Positions 25,442-35,645 of a stretch of 64,000 nucleotides of DNA are shown here, in pieces. Source of the DNA: Salinisphaera sp052044135 (GTDB lineage Bacteria > Pseudomonadota > Gammaproteobacteria > Nevskiales > Salinisphaeraceae). A program made the position numbers and the translations under genes. The DNA is taken from the NCBI RefSeq assembly GCF_052044135.1, contig NZ_JBQDYF010000005.1:62001-126000 (forward strand), given 5' to 3'. The first letter of the stretch is position 1; each line of letters starts with the position of its first letter. The notes under the pieces were generated by a model that did not search any database, was not told the origin of the DNA, and worked only from the letters and a program-made list of their open reading frames with translations.

Positions 25442-26139
25442 CTTTCGCGCGCGACCCGCGCCGTATCCGGCGTTGGCGTGCGATGCGTGCCCCGGCTGCT
25501 CCAGCGGCCCACGCCGAGAAAGATGAGGCGCAGCTGCTTTTCGGCCCGCAGCATGAGCGCGTCGTCGGCGGCAGCGTCCGGGGGAACATCCAGGATTCGC
25601 TCGGAGACCGCGATGATCGCGTTGACCACGAGTTCGGCAATCATGCGCAGATCGTCGATATCGATATGGTCGAATTCATCGAACTGCGCCAAATCATCGG
25701 CGAGTTCGTCGATCAGCGCGCTGATATGCCCGTGGATGGCGGCGCGCATTGCCGCGCTGCCCGCGTAACGCTCCTTGATCAGGAACTGAAACAGCAGCCG
25801 GTGATCGCGAACGTGTGACGCGAACAGCTGGACCGAATAACGCGTCAAGCCATCAATGGGCATCGACGGCAGGTCGGCATCGCCGAGCATGCGTCGCAGT
25901 TCGGCGAAGGTATCCTCCACCAGCGCCATGCCGAGTGCGTCCATGTCCTGGAAATGTCGATAGAACGCCGTGGGCACGACGCCGGCCCGGCGTGCGATCC
26001 GGCGCAGGGACAGCGCCGAGAAGTTGCTTTCGCTGGCCACGAGTTCCAGTGCGGCCTCCATCAAGGCGGCACGCGCCTCGCCCCGGCGCGGCGGGGTGCG
26101 AACGGCGATGGTGGGAGGGTTGGAATCGTAGCGAGCCAT
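25438..26139 (-). CDS. TetR-family regulator, FabR-like
   Basis: 233 residues. The helix-turn-helix near 40-62 reads LSLRRIARRAGVVPTAFYRHF followed by QDMDALGMALVE, which resembles E. coli FabR, the repressor of unsaturated fatty acid synthesis genes. The assignment to FabR is by resemblance only. ATG 26139 is used; longer in-frame starts lack family similarity. Its TAG stop falls within the right-hand CTAG of the adjacent MITE-like element. Divergent from the mechanosensitive channel gene. Confidence 0.85.
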   Translation of the reverse strand: MARYDSNPPTIAVRTPPRRGEARAALMEAALELVASESNFSALSLRRIARRAGVVPTAFYRHFQDMDALGMALVEDTFAELRRMLGDADLPSMPIDGLTRYSVQLFASHVRDHRLLFQFLIKERYAGSAAMRAAIHGHISALIDELADDLAQFDEFDHIDIDDLRMIAELVVNAIIAVSERILDVPPDAAADDALMLRAEKQLRLIFLGVGRWSSRGTHRTPTPDTARVARES

Positions 26140-26485
26140 TGACGTGTTTGTAACAGATTCGACAGCAAAACCCCATGTCGCGATGGGCCCGGACCGGACC
26201 CCGCGGCGCGACGCGACCTTATTGTGCATTGCAGCAATCGGCACCCACAAGCCGGCGGGCGACGGCCGTGGCCGCGTCGACAGTCACGATACAAGCGGTC
26301 CGCTCGGCGATGACGGTGCGCCCGTATTCGGCCAGCATCCGTGTCCGCTTGTATCCCTTTAATTTTCGTATCGCTCGCGAGCGGGACAGGCCGTAGACTA
26401 GGTTACTTTGAATCGAACCGAGCGAGTCGATCGCGCTGTGTTGCATCGCCGTCATTTTCAGCATGGCCCCCGGGTGGGGGCCGTC
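26140..26485. other. Divergent intergenic region with 11-bp inverted repeat
   Basis: 346 bp between the TetR-type gene and mscK. GATACAAGCGG at 26288-26298 is repeated inversely as CCGCTTGTATC at 26345-26355, perfect over 11 bp and 46 bp apart. A small palindrome TGTT-TGT-AACA lies at 26145-26155 next to the regulator start. Either could be an operator; no gene is seen. Confidence 0.5.
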
Positions 26486-29400
26486 ATGTTGCTGTGCTGG
26501 GTCGTCCTGGTGTTCGGGCTGGCCGCGTCCACTGTGGCCATGGCGGCCACCGGCAGTGGCGACCAACCCAAGGATTACGCCAGCCAGATCCAGCATCTCA
26601 AGGCAGAGATCAAAACGGCGAAATCGCGCAAGGATCTGTCGGACGCTGTACGCGCCCACGCGGTGCAAACCTACCAGGACGCGATTTCGGCGCTGCAATC
26701 GGCCGAGGCGGATCGCAAGCAGGCAGCGAAACTGCGCGAGGACGCGGCGCAGGCACCGAAAAAGATCGAGCAGGCACACCAGGCCCTGGCCGATCTGCAG
26801 AAGCCGACGCCGCTGGATCAGCTCGACAATCTTTCGCTGGACGAACTGTCGTCGCGCGCCGACAAGCTGCGTACCGAGCTGTCGGATGCCCAGGCCGATC
26901 TGTCCGATCTGCGGGATAAATTGACGCGTGCCGCTCAGCGGCCGGAGTCGGCGCGCCAGTCGCTGGCCGAAGCGCGCAACAAGCTGCAGTCGCTGGCGAG
27001 CGCCAACGCCGGTGGCCCGAGTCCGGGCCCGAAGGCCAGTGTGCTCGCCCAGGCCCAGAGCGAGCTGAATGTGGCGCGTCGGGATGCGCTCAACGCCGAA
27101 ATCGAGCGCCTGCATGAGGAACTGACCGGCCTCGACAACCATGAGCAGCTGCTCGAGGCACGCCGCTCACTGGCAGAAGCCAAGGTCGCCCATCTCAACG
27201 AGTCGCTGGCCCGGATCCAGACCGCGCTGAGCCGTCAGCAGAATGCCTCGGCGCAATCGCTGCAGAATGCCAGCGAGGATAAGCTGAGTGAACTGCGGAG
27301 TTCGCTGGCGCCGATCACCAAGGCGGCCCAGCGCAACGTCGAGCTGACTCACGAACTTTCCAAGATCACCCAGAAAACCCAGGCCCTCAGCCAGCGCCAG
27401 AGCAACCAGCGCGCCCGGGTGGAGAATCTGGAACGCCGTTTGAATCTCGTTCAGCGCCAGCTCGAGATCGGCGGCGGTTCGGTCGCGCTGGGCGATGTAT
27501 TGCGCAATCAGCGGCGACGTCTGGCGAATCCCGCGCTGCCGTTCCTGTCCGGCTCGGGGTCGTCGGATCAGCCGGATATCTCATCGGCCGAATTGAAGCG
27601 CTTCCAGCTGCAGCAGGACCGCGCGGAACTCGACAACCCCGATGCCATGGCCGATCGCATGGCGGACAAGGCGGGCGTCAAGCTCAGCGCCGGCCAGCGC
27701 GAGTCGCTGGTCAATCTGCTCAAGCAGCGGCGTTCGATTGTCGACATGCTCATCGATGCCCAGGGCCGGTTCGTGAATATCGGTCGCGATCTGAAGAGCC
27801 TGTCGCAGCAATATCAGAGCACGTTGTCCTCATTCAATCGCCTGCTCGACGAGCGTCTGTTCTGGCTGCCGTCGTTTCATGCCATCCGGCTCGACTGGCC
27901 GGCGCGGGTGGCGGCGGGCATGCCCTGGCTGATCGATCCGGGCAGTTGGAAGCAGACGGTATCGGCGCTTGCGGCCGGCGTAATCGCTCAGCCGATCTGG
28001 GCGGGTCTGGGTGCGCTGGTAATCGCGCTGTTGATTGCGATTCGCCGGCCGATGCGGCATCGGTTGCGGCGGCTCGGCGAGCCGGTCGGCAACGTCAGCC
28101 ACGACACCATGTGGCTGACGTTGCGAGCGACCGTGATCACCGTGTTGTTGTCGCTGCCGAGCATACTGATCTTTTTCCTGGCCGCGTTTCTGTTGCGGCA
28201 TGCCCCCGAGGCGTCGAAGTTCAGCCAGGCGGTGGCCGCGGCGGTCTTCCAGCTCGGCTTCTTGCTCGTTTTCATTGAACCGTTCGCCAACGTCTGCCGG
28301 GAGAGCGGCCTGGCGGACCGCCACTTCCATTGGCCGGGCAGCGCCCGCCGCGGACTGTATCGCAATCTGCGCTGGGTGATGATTGCGCTGATCGCGCCGG
28401 TGGTCATCATCAGCATGACCGAGGCCTTCGACGACGATGCCAAGCGTGAGACGCTGGGCCGCGCGGCCTTCATGTTCGGTGAACTCTCGATCGCCGTCTT
28501 TGCGTGGCGCGTATTGCACCCGATGCGTGGTGCGTTGGCCGATGTAATGACCGCCGACGACGGCAGTGCCTGGCGGCTGGGTTATTTCTGGCTGCCGTTG
28601 GCGACCGGCGTGCCCCTGGCGCTGTGCGGCCTGGCCGGGCTGGGCTACTACTACACGGCGCTGCAGCTGCAGTCGCGGTTTTTCTATTCCATCGCCGTGC
28701 TGGGCGGCTCGGTGATCGTCTACAGCCTGATCGTGCGCTGGCTGACCGTAGTCGAGCGACGCCTGGCGCTGGCCCGGGCGCTACGCAAGCGCGAAGAGGC
28801 CCGCGAAGCGCGCGCGACGCGCGAGGCCGCGGCAGTTTCGGGTGAGGGCGCGCCGGAGACCCTCGATAGTCTCGAGATCGATCTGATCCAGATCAGCGAG
28901 CAGACCCGCGGCCTGATCAAGGTGGTGATTACGCTCATGATCGGCACCGGCCTGTGGCTGATCTGGTCCGACACCCTGCCTGCGCTGCAGCTGCTCGATA
29001 ACATCAATCTCTGGCAGTATGCGACGCGTGTCGGCGGCCAGACCCAGATCACCAACGTGACCCTGGGCGCACTGCTGTTGGCGGTTGCGGTCGCGGTGGT
29101 CACGGCGCTGGCCGGGCGCAATTTGCCGGGCTTTCTGGAAATCACCGTCCTGCGCCGGTTATCGATGGATGCGGGCAGCCGCTACGCGATGGCCACGCTG
29201 TTCCAGTACGCCATCGTGATCTTTGGCGTACTGGTGGCGGTCAATCTCATCGGCCTGCACTGGTCCTCCATCCAGTGGCTGATCGCGGCCATCGGTGTCG
29301 GTCTTGGCTTCGGTCTGCAGGAAATCTTCGCCAATTTCGTCTCGGGTCTCGTGATTCTGTTCGAGCGCCCGGTCCGGGTCGGCGATACGGTGACCGTGGG

Positions 29401-29965
29401 TACGCTCACCGGCACCGTTTCGCGCATCCGTATCCGGGCCACCACGATCACCGATTGGGACAACAAGGAACTGGTGATCCCGAACAAGACCTTCATCACC
29501 GAGACCGTGATCAACTGGACGCTCACCGACGACATCACCCGCCTGATCATCAAGGTGGGCGTGTCCTACGATGCTGATGCCGATCTGGTCGAGAAGCTGA
29601 TCTACGAGGCGATCCGGGCGGAGCCGGTGGCGCTGGAGACGCCGGCGCCCTCGGTGTTCATGGTCGGCTACGGCGATAGCGCCGTCCTGTTCGAGGCGCG
29701 CGTGTTCTATCACGATCTTTTCAATCTGCTGCCGCTACAGCACGCGCTGTATCGACGCATCCACGCGTTGTTCGATGCCAACGGCATCGAGATCGTGTTC
29801 CCGCAGCAGGATCTGCACATTCGCTCGATCGACGAAAGCGTCACACGTCAGTTCGCGGGCGTCCGGCGCCCGCGCAAGCGTCTGGCCCAGGCCGAGGCGC
29901 GCCCGCGGGATGCAGGGGAAGCGGATGCGGGTGATGCGCCGGACGGCGGCGTGCCGGAGGTCTAG
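26486..29965 (+). CDS. MscK/MscM-type mechanosensitive channel
   Basis: Large inner-membrane MscS-superfamily channel that releases solutes on hypo-osmotic shock. About 1159 residues: signal peptide MLLCWVVLVFGLAASTVAMA, a long Ala/Gln/Lys-rich periplasmic coiled coil to about residue 470, several membrane helices from about 500, and a C-terminal MscS core with LGFGLQEIFANFVSG near 940, VGDTVTVGTLTGTVSRI near 967 and a beta domain to about 1110. ATG 26486 has GGGGG upstream; an open frame back to TTG 26408 would bury the signal peptide. It resembles KefA/MscK or MscM rather than small MscS. Confidence 0.93.
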   Translation: MLLCWVVLVFGLAASTVAMAATGSGDQPKDYASQIQHLKAEIKTAKSRKDLSDAVRAHAVQTYQDAISALQSAEADRKQAAKLREDAAQAPKKIEQAHQALADLQKPTPLDQLDNLSLDELSSRADKLRTELSDAQADLSDLRDKLTRAAQRPESARQSLAEARNKLQSLASANAGGPSPGPKASVLAQAQSELNVARRDALNAEIERLHEELTGLDNHEQLLEARRSLAEAKVAHLNESLARIQTALSRQQNASAQSLQNASEDKLSELRSSLAPITKAAQRNVELTHELSKITQKTQALSQRQSNQRARVENLERRLNLVQRQLEIGGGSVALGDVLRNQRRRLANPALPFLSGSGSSDQPDISSAELKRFQLQQDRAELDNPDAMADRMADKAGVKLSAGQRESLVNLLKQRRSIVDMLIDAQGRFVNIGRDLKSLSQQYQSTLSSFNRLLDERLFWLPSFHAIRLDWPARVAAGMPWLIDPGSWKQTVSALAAGVIAQPIWAGLGALVIALLIAIRRPMRHRLRRLGEPVGNVSHDTMWLTLRATVITVLLSLPSILIFFLAAFLLRHAPEASKFSQAVAAAVFQLGFLLVFIEPFANVCRESGLADRHFHWPGSARRGLYRNLRWVMIALIAPVVIISMTEAFDDDAKRETLGRAAFMFGELSIAVFAWRVLHPMRGALADVMTADDGSAWRLGYFWLPLATGVPLALCGLAGLGYYYTALQLQSRFFYSIAVLGGSVIVYSLIVRWLTVVERRLALARALRKREEAREARATREAAAVSGEGAPETLDSLEIDLIQISEQTRGLIKVVITLMIGTGLWLIWSDTLPALQLLDNINLWQYATRVGGQTQITNVTLGALLLAVAVAVVTALAGRNLPGFLEITVLRRLSMDAGSRYAMATLFQYAIVIFGVLVAVNLIGLHWSSIQWLIAAIGVGLGFGLQEIFANFVSGLVILFERPVRVGDTVTVGTLTGTVSRIRIRATTITDWDNKELVIPNKTFITETVINWTLTDDITRLIIKVGVSYDADADLVEKLIYEAIRAEPVALETPAPSVFMVGYGDSAVLFEARVFYHDLFNLLPLQHALYRRIHALFDANGIEIVFPQQDLHIRSIDESVTRQFAGVRRPRKRLAQAEARPRDAGEADAGDAPDGGVPEV

Positions 29966-29998
29966 CCGCAACCCCGCGTTGCAGCGCGCTCGCGTAGA

Positions 29999-30049
29999 CG
30001 CGCTATTAACCCGGCACAAAAACAGATGATTTTTCGGGTTAATAGCGCG
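29999..30049. repeat. Inverted repeat 1 after mscK (15-bp arms)
   Basis: CGCGCTATTAACCCG (29999-30013) and its exact complement (30035-30049) flank a 21-nt loop that contains a further AAAAA/TTTTT pair. No T-run follows, so it is not a classic terminator. It starts 34 bp after the mscK stop. Confidence 0.85.
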
Positions 30050-30089
30050 CGTATGCGAGCGCATGCTCGCCGCGGCCATTGGCCGGGAA

Positions 30090-30138
30090 GCCTTTGAAAA
30101 TAAAAGACGGACAGGCGCCGGCTTTTATTTTTGAAGGC
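30090..30138. repeat. Inverted repeat 2 after mscK (17-bp arms)
   Basis: GCCTTTGAAAATAAAAG (30090-30106) pairs with 30122-30138 at 15 of 17 positions around a GC-rich loop. The arms carry T-rich or A-rich stretches on both strands, so it could end transcription from either converging gene. Confidence 0.75.
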
Positions 30139-30142
30139 GTTG

Positions 30143-30169
30143 AAAACAGCGGGTGAAGTCAGCTGTTTT
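30143..30169. repeat. Inverted repeat 3 after mscK (8-bp arms)
   Basis: AAAACAGC and GCTGTTTT, perfect over 8 bp around an 11-nt loop. The right arm ends in TTTT, so on the plus strand it looks like a weak terminator for mscK. Five bases separate it from repeat 2. Confidence 0.65.
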
Positions 30170-30202
30170 GATGCCGGATTAATAAGCCGCACACGGGCTG
30201 CC

Positions 30203-30255
30203 TCGCCTTGCGGCAGAACAGCGCTTGGCGCGGACGCGGACGGAACGGCACCTAG
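30203..30255 (+). mobile_element. Degenerate end of the MITE-like family, copy 4
   Basis: AACAGCGCTTGGCGCGGAC and the following GGAACGGCA-CCTAG resemble the end of copy 1 (AGCGCTTGGGGCGGACTCG ... GGCAACAGGCCCTAG). The terminal CTAG at 30252-30255 again supplies a stop codon, that of opgD. The similarity is partial and no opposite end was recognised, so this is tentative. Confidence 0.45.
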
Positions 30256-31841
30256 CCCAGCAGGGGGCGCGGATAGTACGAGTACACCCAGGTCTCGGTC
30301 AGCGGCTTATCGCCCCGCATCAGGCGGCAGCGCAGGACCGCGGCCTCCGCCGGGCCGGGCGGCTTGTCGCCGAGCCAGTCGAGGAAAACGCGCCAGCCGG
30401 GCTCGTTCGCGCCGATGGCGACAACGTAGGGGTTGTCGATGCGGCCCCGGCTGGCCGAGGCATCGATGTGGACATCCTTGCCCGGCTTGCCGGCAATCGG
30501 GCCGCCGGTGAAATCGATCACGAACTTGCGATCGAGGGGGCTTCGGTCCCGGTACGTGCCGGGGCGGCCGGCACGGCCGGTACGCGTGGCACGGACACGC
30601 GCCAGGTCGCGCGGAAACGGTGCCTGGTCGGTCCATGACAGTGTGTAGTCGAACGCCCAGCGCGCATTGGCCGTGGCCGGTTTGTCCGGAACCCAGAATG
30701 CATTGATGTTGTCGTTGATCTCTTCGCGGGTCGGTAGTTCGAACAGGGCGACATGCCCCGCGCCCCAGTGGCCGGCCGGCTCGATCCAGGCGCTAGGTCG
30801 CCGCTCGAAGGCAACGCCCGAGTCCTGGTAATGATCGAAGTCCCGGTCGCGCTGAAGCAGGCCGAAGCCGCGCGGATTTTCATCGGCAAACAGCGAGATA
30901 TCGGGACGCGGTGGGTTGTTCAGGGCACGCCAGATGCGTTCGCCCCGGCCGGTGGCGATCGCCAGTCCGTCGCTGTCGTGCACCTCGGGCCGCCAATCGG
31001 CGCCGCGACGGGCATTGGTTTCGGAGAACCAGAACATGCTGGTCAACGGCGCAATGCCGAGCCGGTCGATAGCCTTGCGCTGGAACAGCCGGCTACGGAT
31101 ATCCATGATCACGTCGCCCGGCCGCCGGCAGCGCATCTCATAGGCGCCGGTGAGGTGTTCGCCTTCCAGCAGTGCCCAGATCGTGATCTCGTCGTCACTC
31201 GGCGCGGGGCGTTGGAGCCAGAAGCGGGTAAAATCCGGAAAGGATTCGGGCCCGGGCTCGGCGCTGTTGACCGCTACGCCACGCGCCGACAGGCCGTACT
31301 GGTTCTCGGTCCCGGGGCTGCGGAAATAGCTTGCCCCCTTGAACGCCAGCCATTCGCGATGATCGGTGCGGGCGTCATGCAGGCGGAATCCCGCGTAGCC
31401 GAGGTCGTCGGGCATGCGCCGCGCCATGGCGGGGTCGGGATAGACGAACATGCGGGGATCGTAGTCGAGGTGGTGGGCGCGACCGTCGCTGACGATATTG
31501 ATGTCGACCGGCACGCGCGTGCCGTTGTCGAGATGGAAGAATTCGACCGCGAACGGCAGATCGGTGTCTGCCCACAACTCGTGACCTTTGCGGGTCTCGA
31601 TGCCCATGAAGGTCTGGTAGCCGATTTCGGACAGCAGCTTGCCGTAGCGCGGCTGCGGCGGCACATAGGGCAGGGTGGCCAGATGGCCGGCATGGTCGAT
31701 CAACCGGTGGAAGGAGAAAGGCGCGCCACCGGACAGCGGCGCCCCCGAGGCGGCGGCCCACGCCACCGGCAGGCGCCCGATCGATCCGGCGCCCACCCAG
31801 GCCGCAGTGGCCTGCAGCAGGCGCCGTCGACACCGGTCCAT
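30252..31841 (-). CDS. opgD: Periplasmic glucan biosynthesis protein OpgD/MdoD-like
   Basis: OpgG/OpgD family, acting on osmoregulated periplasmic glucan backbones. 529 residues. The N-terminus has a twin-arginine pattern (RRRLLQATAAWVG) and an Ala-rich h-region, so export by Tat is likely, as for E. coli OpgD; OpgG uses Sec. Mature-domain landmarks are PYVPPQPRYGKLLSEIGYQ near 58-76, the FFHLD and DPRMFVYP segments, LTSMFWFSETN near 263-273 and GHWGAGHVALFELPT near 362-376. No opgH glucosyltransferase is adjacent. It follows rpoH after 36 bp. Confidence 0.9.
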   Translation of the reverse strand: MDRCRRRLLQATAAWVGAGSIGRLPVAWAAASGAPLSGGAPFSFHRLIDHAGHLATLPYVPPQPRYGKLLSEIGYQTFMGIETRKGHELWADTDLPFAVEFFHLDNGTRVPVDINIVSDGRAHHLDYDPRMFVYPDPAMARRMPDDLGYAGFRLHDARTDHREWLAFKGASYFRSPGTENQYGLSARGVAVNSAEPGPESFPDFTRFWLQRPAPSDDEITIWALLEGEHLTGAYEMRCRRPGDVIMDIRSRLFQRKAIDRLGIAPLTSMFWFSETNARRGADWRPEVHDSDGLAIATGRGERIWRALNNPPRPDISLFADENPRGFGLLQRDRDFDHYQDSGVAFERRPSAWIEPAGHWGAGHVALFELPTREEINDNINAFWVPDKPATANARWAFDYTLSWTDQAPFPRDLARVRATRTGRAGRPGTYRDRSPLDRKFVIDFTGGPIAGKPGKDVHIDASASRGRIDNPYVVAIGANEPGWRVFLDWLGDKPPGPAEAAVLRCRLMRGDKPLTETWVYSYYPRPLLG

Positions 31842-31877
31842 GCGAAAGCGATAAGCGTGGCCGCGGAAAACCGGCCG

Positions 31878-32753
31878 TTACGCCTCGGCCATGGCGTTGC
31901 GCAGCTTCTTGATTGCCGCGACCTCGAGCTGACGAATGCGTTCGGCGGACACCCGGTACTTGTCGCCGAGCTCCTGCAGCCCGATCTTGCCGTCCTCGCG
32001 CAGCCAGCGGGACTCAAGAATATCGCGGCTGCGTTCATCCAGCTCGGTCATCGCCCGTTCGAGGTTGGCATGCTGATAGGTCTGCCAGTTGTCGTTCTCG
32101 ATATCGGAAGCCGGATCGTCGCCGTCGTCGGAGGACAGATAGTCTTCCGGCGCATAGGCTGTTTCCTCGCCCGCGGACGGCAGGGCATTGAACGACTGGT
32201 CGCCGCCGGACAGCCGGCGCTCCATTTGCAGCACCGTCTCCGGCTTGACGCCGAGATCGCCGGCCACGGCCTCGACTTCGGCATTATTCATCCAGCCGAG
32301 CCGCTTCTTCGAGCTGCGCAGGTTGAAGAACAACTTGCGCTGTGCCTTGGTCGTCGCCACCTTCACGATGCGCCAGTTGCGCAGGATGTATTCGTGGATC
32401 TCGGCACGGATCCAGTGCACGGCAAACGAAATCAGGCGGACGCCGACATCGGGGTCGAAGCGTTTGACCGCCTTCATCAGACCGATGTTGCCTTCCTGGA
32501 CCAGATCGGCCAGCGGCAGGCCATAGCCGGAATAGCCACGGGCGACATGGACCACGAAGCGCAGGTTGGACAGAATCAGCTTCTGGGCCGCCTGGATATC
32601 GCCGTCGTCGCGCAGACGCCGTGCCAGTTTCTGCTCATCCTCCTGATCGAGAACGGGAATACTGGAGACCGCCTGAAGATAGGCTTCGATACTGGCCGAC
32701 GACAGCGTCGGCAGGTTCATCTTCGCGGGAGACAGGGAAATATCGTTGGCCAT
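31878..32753 (-). CDS. rpoH: RNA polymerase sigma-32 (heat shock sigma factor)
   Basis: Directs transcription of heat shock genes. 291 residues. Region 2 has LRFVVHVARGYSGYGLP then DLVQEGNIGLMKAVKRFDP (about 64-101). The RpoH box QRKLFFNLRSSKKRLGW is at 138-154 and marks it as sigma-32. Region 4 ends with LGDKYRVSAERIRQLE. An AAGGAGG ribosome site precedes the ATG by five bases, the strongest in the window. It lies downstream of ftsYEX, a classic gammaproteobacterial order. Confidence 0.97.
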   Translation of the reverse strand: MANDISLSPAKMNLPTLSSASIEAYLQAVSSIPVLDQEDEQKLARRLRDDGDIQAAQKLILSNLRFVVHVARGYSGYGLPLADLVQEGNIGLMKAVKRFDPDVGVRLISFAVHWIRAEIHEYILRNWRIVKVATTKAQRKLFFNLRSSKKRLGWMNNAEVEAVAGDLGVKPETVLQMERRLSGGDQSFNALPSAGEETAYAPEDYLSSDDGDDPASDIENDNWQTYQHANLERAMTELDERSRDILESRWLREDGKIGLQELGDKYRVSAERIRQLEVAAIKKLRNAMAEA

Positions 32754-32864
32754 GAATGTAGCCTCCTTGGGCTAATGGCATATAGCCCCTATTTTAGCAA
32801 ATTCGGGGGCGCTGAGTGCACAATATTGAACTATGCGGTAAGACCCTGATCCGGCTTCGGGGTT

Positions 32865-32878
32865 CCCCGGATCCGGGG
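32865..32878. repeat. 14-bp perfect palindrome between ftsX and rpoH
   Basis: CCCCGGATCCGGGG. It overlaps another inverted pair, GATCCGG (32848-32854) and CCGGATC (32867-32873), so two alternative hairpins are possible. There is no T-run. It could be a 3' structure of the ftsX message or part of rpoH leader control. Confidence 0.5.
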
Positions 32879-32890
32879 CAATCCGATGCG

Positions 32891-33874
32891 TTATTTCGGC
32901 TTGATCGCGGCCAGTTGCCGGTTGACGGTGATCGCGCAGCCCAGCCAGCCCAGGGCGATGCCGAGCACCAGCAGTGACAGGCTTTCACGCAGGCTCAGCC
33001 CCTTCAGGTCGAGGCTGCCCTGGTAGGACGCGGTGAGCGTGGACAATGGCCCGCCCAGGGCCAGATAACAGGCGGCGAGCACCACGAGTGCGACGAGTGC
33101 ACCGAGCAGGCCATACCACACGCCGCTGTAGAGAAACGGCCGCCGGATGAAGGCATTGCTCGCGCCCAGAAGTTTCATCACCTCGATTTCCTGGCGCCGG
33201 TTTTCGATATCCAGGCGAATGGTATTGCCGACGATGAACAGCACGGCCGCCGACAACAGGGCGCCGATCACCCAGGAAGCGCGTGAGATCAGCGCGAGAA
33301 TGGCGGTCAGACGCCGCAGCCAGGCCTGATCGAGCGCCGCATGATCGACTGCCTTGCGCTGCGACAGTTGCGCCACCAACTGGCTGACCGCGGCCGGTGG
33401 CAGGCTGGCCTTCGGCGTGACCTCGATCACGCCGGGCAGGGGGTTGGAGCCCAGGGCATCGAGCGCGGCGCCGAAACCGCTGGTGCGCTTGAACTGGCGC
33501 AGCCCCTGGTTGGCGGAAATGAATCGGGTCGCGGTTATGCCGGCTTCGCCGGCCAGGTCGTCGGCCAGGTGCTGGCCGGCGTCGACGGAGACATCCTGCT
33601 TCAGATACAGGGAGATGCGCACCGATTGATGCCAGTTCGAGGCCAGTGTGTCGAGATTCTTGACCAGTACGTACAAGCCGGCCGGCAGGGCCAGCGCGAT
33701 GCCGATCACCAGCACGGTGAGCAGACTGGCGACCCAGCGCCGGTGCAGCCGGCCGAGACTCTCCAGCAGGCAACGGGCATGCGAGGCGGCCCAGCTGGCG
33801 AGCCGGCCGCGTCGGCGGCCGCGCGCAGCCGGGCCGCTGCTGCGCGAACTGCTGCCGGGCTGTGACTCGGGCAT
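32891..33874 (-). CDS. ftsX: Cell division protein FtsX
   Basis: Membrane half of the FtsEX complex, which at the septum couples ATP hydrolysis to peptidoglycan hydrolase activation. 327 residues: a basic cytosolic N-terminal extension, a first helix near 47-71 (ASLLTVLVIGIALALPAGLYV), an extracytoplasmic loop to about 210, then three C-terminal helices with the conserved EVMKLLGASNAFIRRPFLY near 229-247. It starts two bases after the ftsE stop. Confidence 0.95.
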   Translation of the reverse strand: MPESQPGSSSRSSGPAARGRRRGRLASWAASHARCLLESLGRLHRRWVASLLTVLVIGIALALPAGLYVLVKNLDTLASNWHQSVRISLYLKQDVSVDAGQHLADDLAGEAGITATRFISANQGLRQFKRTSGFGAALDALGSNPLPGVIEVTPKASLPPAAVSQLVAQLSQRKAVDHAALDQAWLRRLTAILALISRASWVIGALLSAAVLFIVGNTIRLDIENRRQEIEVMKLLGASNAFIRRPFLYSGVWYGLLGALVALVVLAACYLALGGPLSTLTASYQGSLDLKGLSLRESLSLLVLGIALGWLGCAITVNRQLAAIKPK

Positions 33875-33876
33875 GC

Positions 33877-34542
33877 TCAGCCGGCCTCCAGATGGCCGTG
33901 TTCGAGGGCGATCCGCCGATAACCCATATCTTCGACCAGGTCGATGGCGTGGGTGGCGATCATGATGCTGGTGCCGGTCTCGTTGAGCCGCGTGAACAGC
34001 CGCATGATGTCGGCCGACAGCTCCGGGTCGAGATTGCCGGTCGGCTCATCGGCCAGCAGCAGATGCGGCCGGTTGACCACGGCGCGGGCGATGCCGACGC
34101 GCTGTTGCTCGCCGCCGGACAGCGTGATCGGGAATTTTTTCTCGTGTGAGAGCAGGCCGACCGTGTCCAGCGCCGCCCGCACGCGCCGTGCGATCTCGCC
34201 ATGCCCCACGCCGCGGATGACCAGCGGCAGGGCGACGTTATCGAACACCGTACGATCGTGCAGCAGGTTGTAGTTCTGGAAGATCAGCCCGACGCGCTGG
34301 CGATAACGCGGGATATGCACGCGCCGCACCCGGGCCAGATCCGTGCCGTTGATCACCACGCGCCCGCGCGTCGGGCGCTCGATCAGCCCGATCAGTTTCA
34401 TCAGCGTGGACTTGCCGGCACCGGAGTGGCCGGTCAGGAACGCCATTTCGCCGCGCGCCAGGCGCAGTGAAACGCGATCCAGCGCGAGCTTGCCGCCGGG
34501 GTAGCGCTTGACCACGTTGTCGAAGGCCACGATATCGGTCAT
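33877..34542 (-). CDS. ftsE: Cell division ATP-binding protein FtsE
   Basis: ABC-type ATPase partner of FtsX. 221 residues. Walker A GHSGAGKST at 38-46, Q-loop FQNYNLLHDRTVFDNVALPL near 88-107, signature LSGGEQQR at 141-148, Walker B LLLADEPTG at 161-169 and the switch histidine in ATHAIDLV near 195. The single-domain size fits FtsE rather than a transporter ATPase. Tight spacing to ftsX and 70 bp to ftsY. Confidence 0.97.
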   Translation of the reverse strand: MTDIVAFDNVVKRYPGGKLALDRVSLRLARGEMAFLTGHSGAGKSTLMKLIGLIERPTRGRVVINGTDLARVRRVHIPRYRQRVGLIFQNYNLLHDRTVFDNVALPLVIRGVGHGEIARRVRAALDTVGLLSHEKKFPITLSGGEQQRVGIARAVVNRPHLLLADEPTGNLDPELSADIMRLFTRLNETGTSIMIATHAIDLVEDMGYRRIALEHGHLEAG

Positions 34543-34612
34543 CGGAGAGGGTCCGTTGGACGTGCCGCAATCCTCGGCCAGGCCCGTCTCTTTGGCAAGG
34601 CCGCGGGCGCGG

Positions 34613-35575
<963 letters not shown>

Positions 35576-35645
35576 GATCGTCGCTATCTCGACTGCAATC
35601 GGTGGAACGTGGATACGGCGGGCGTGGCGTGCCACGGCAACCGCC

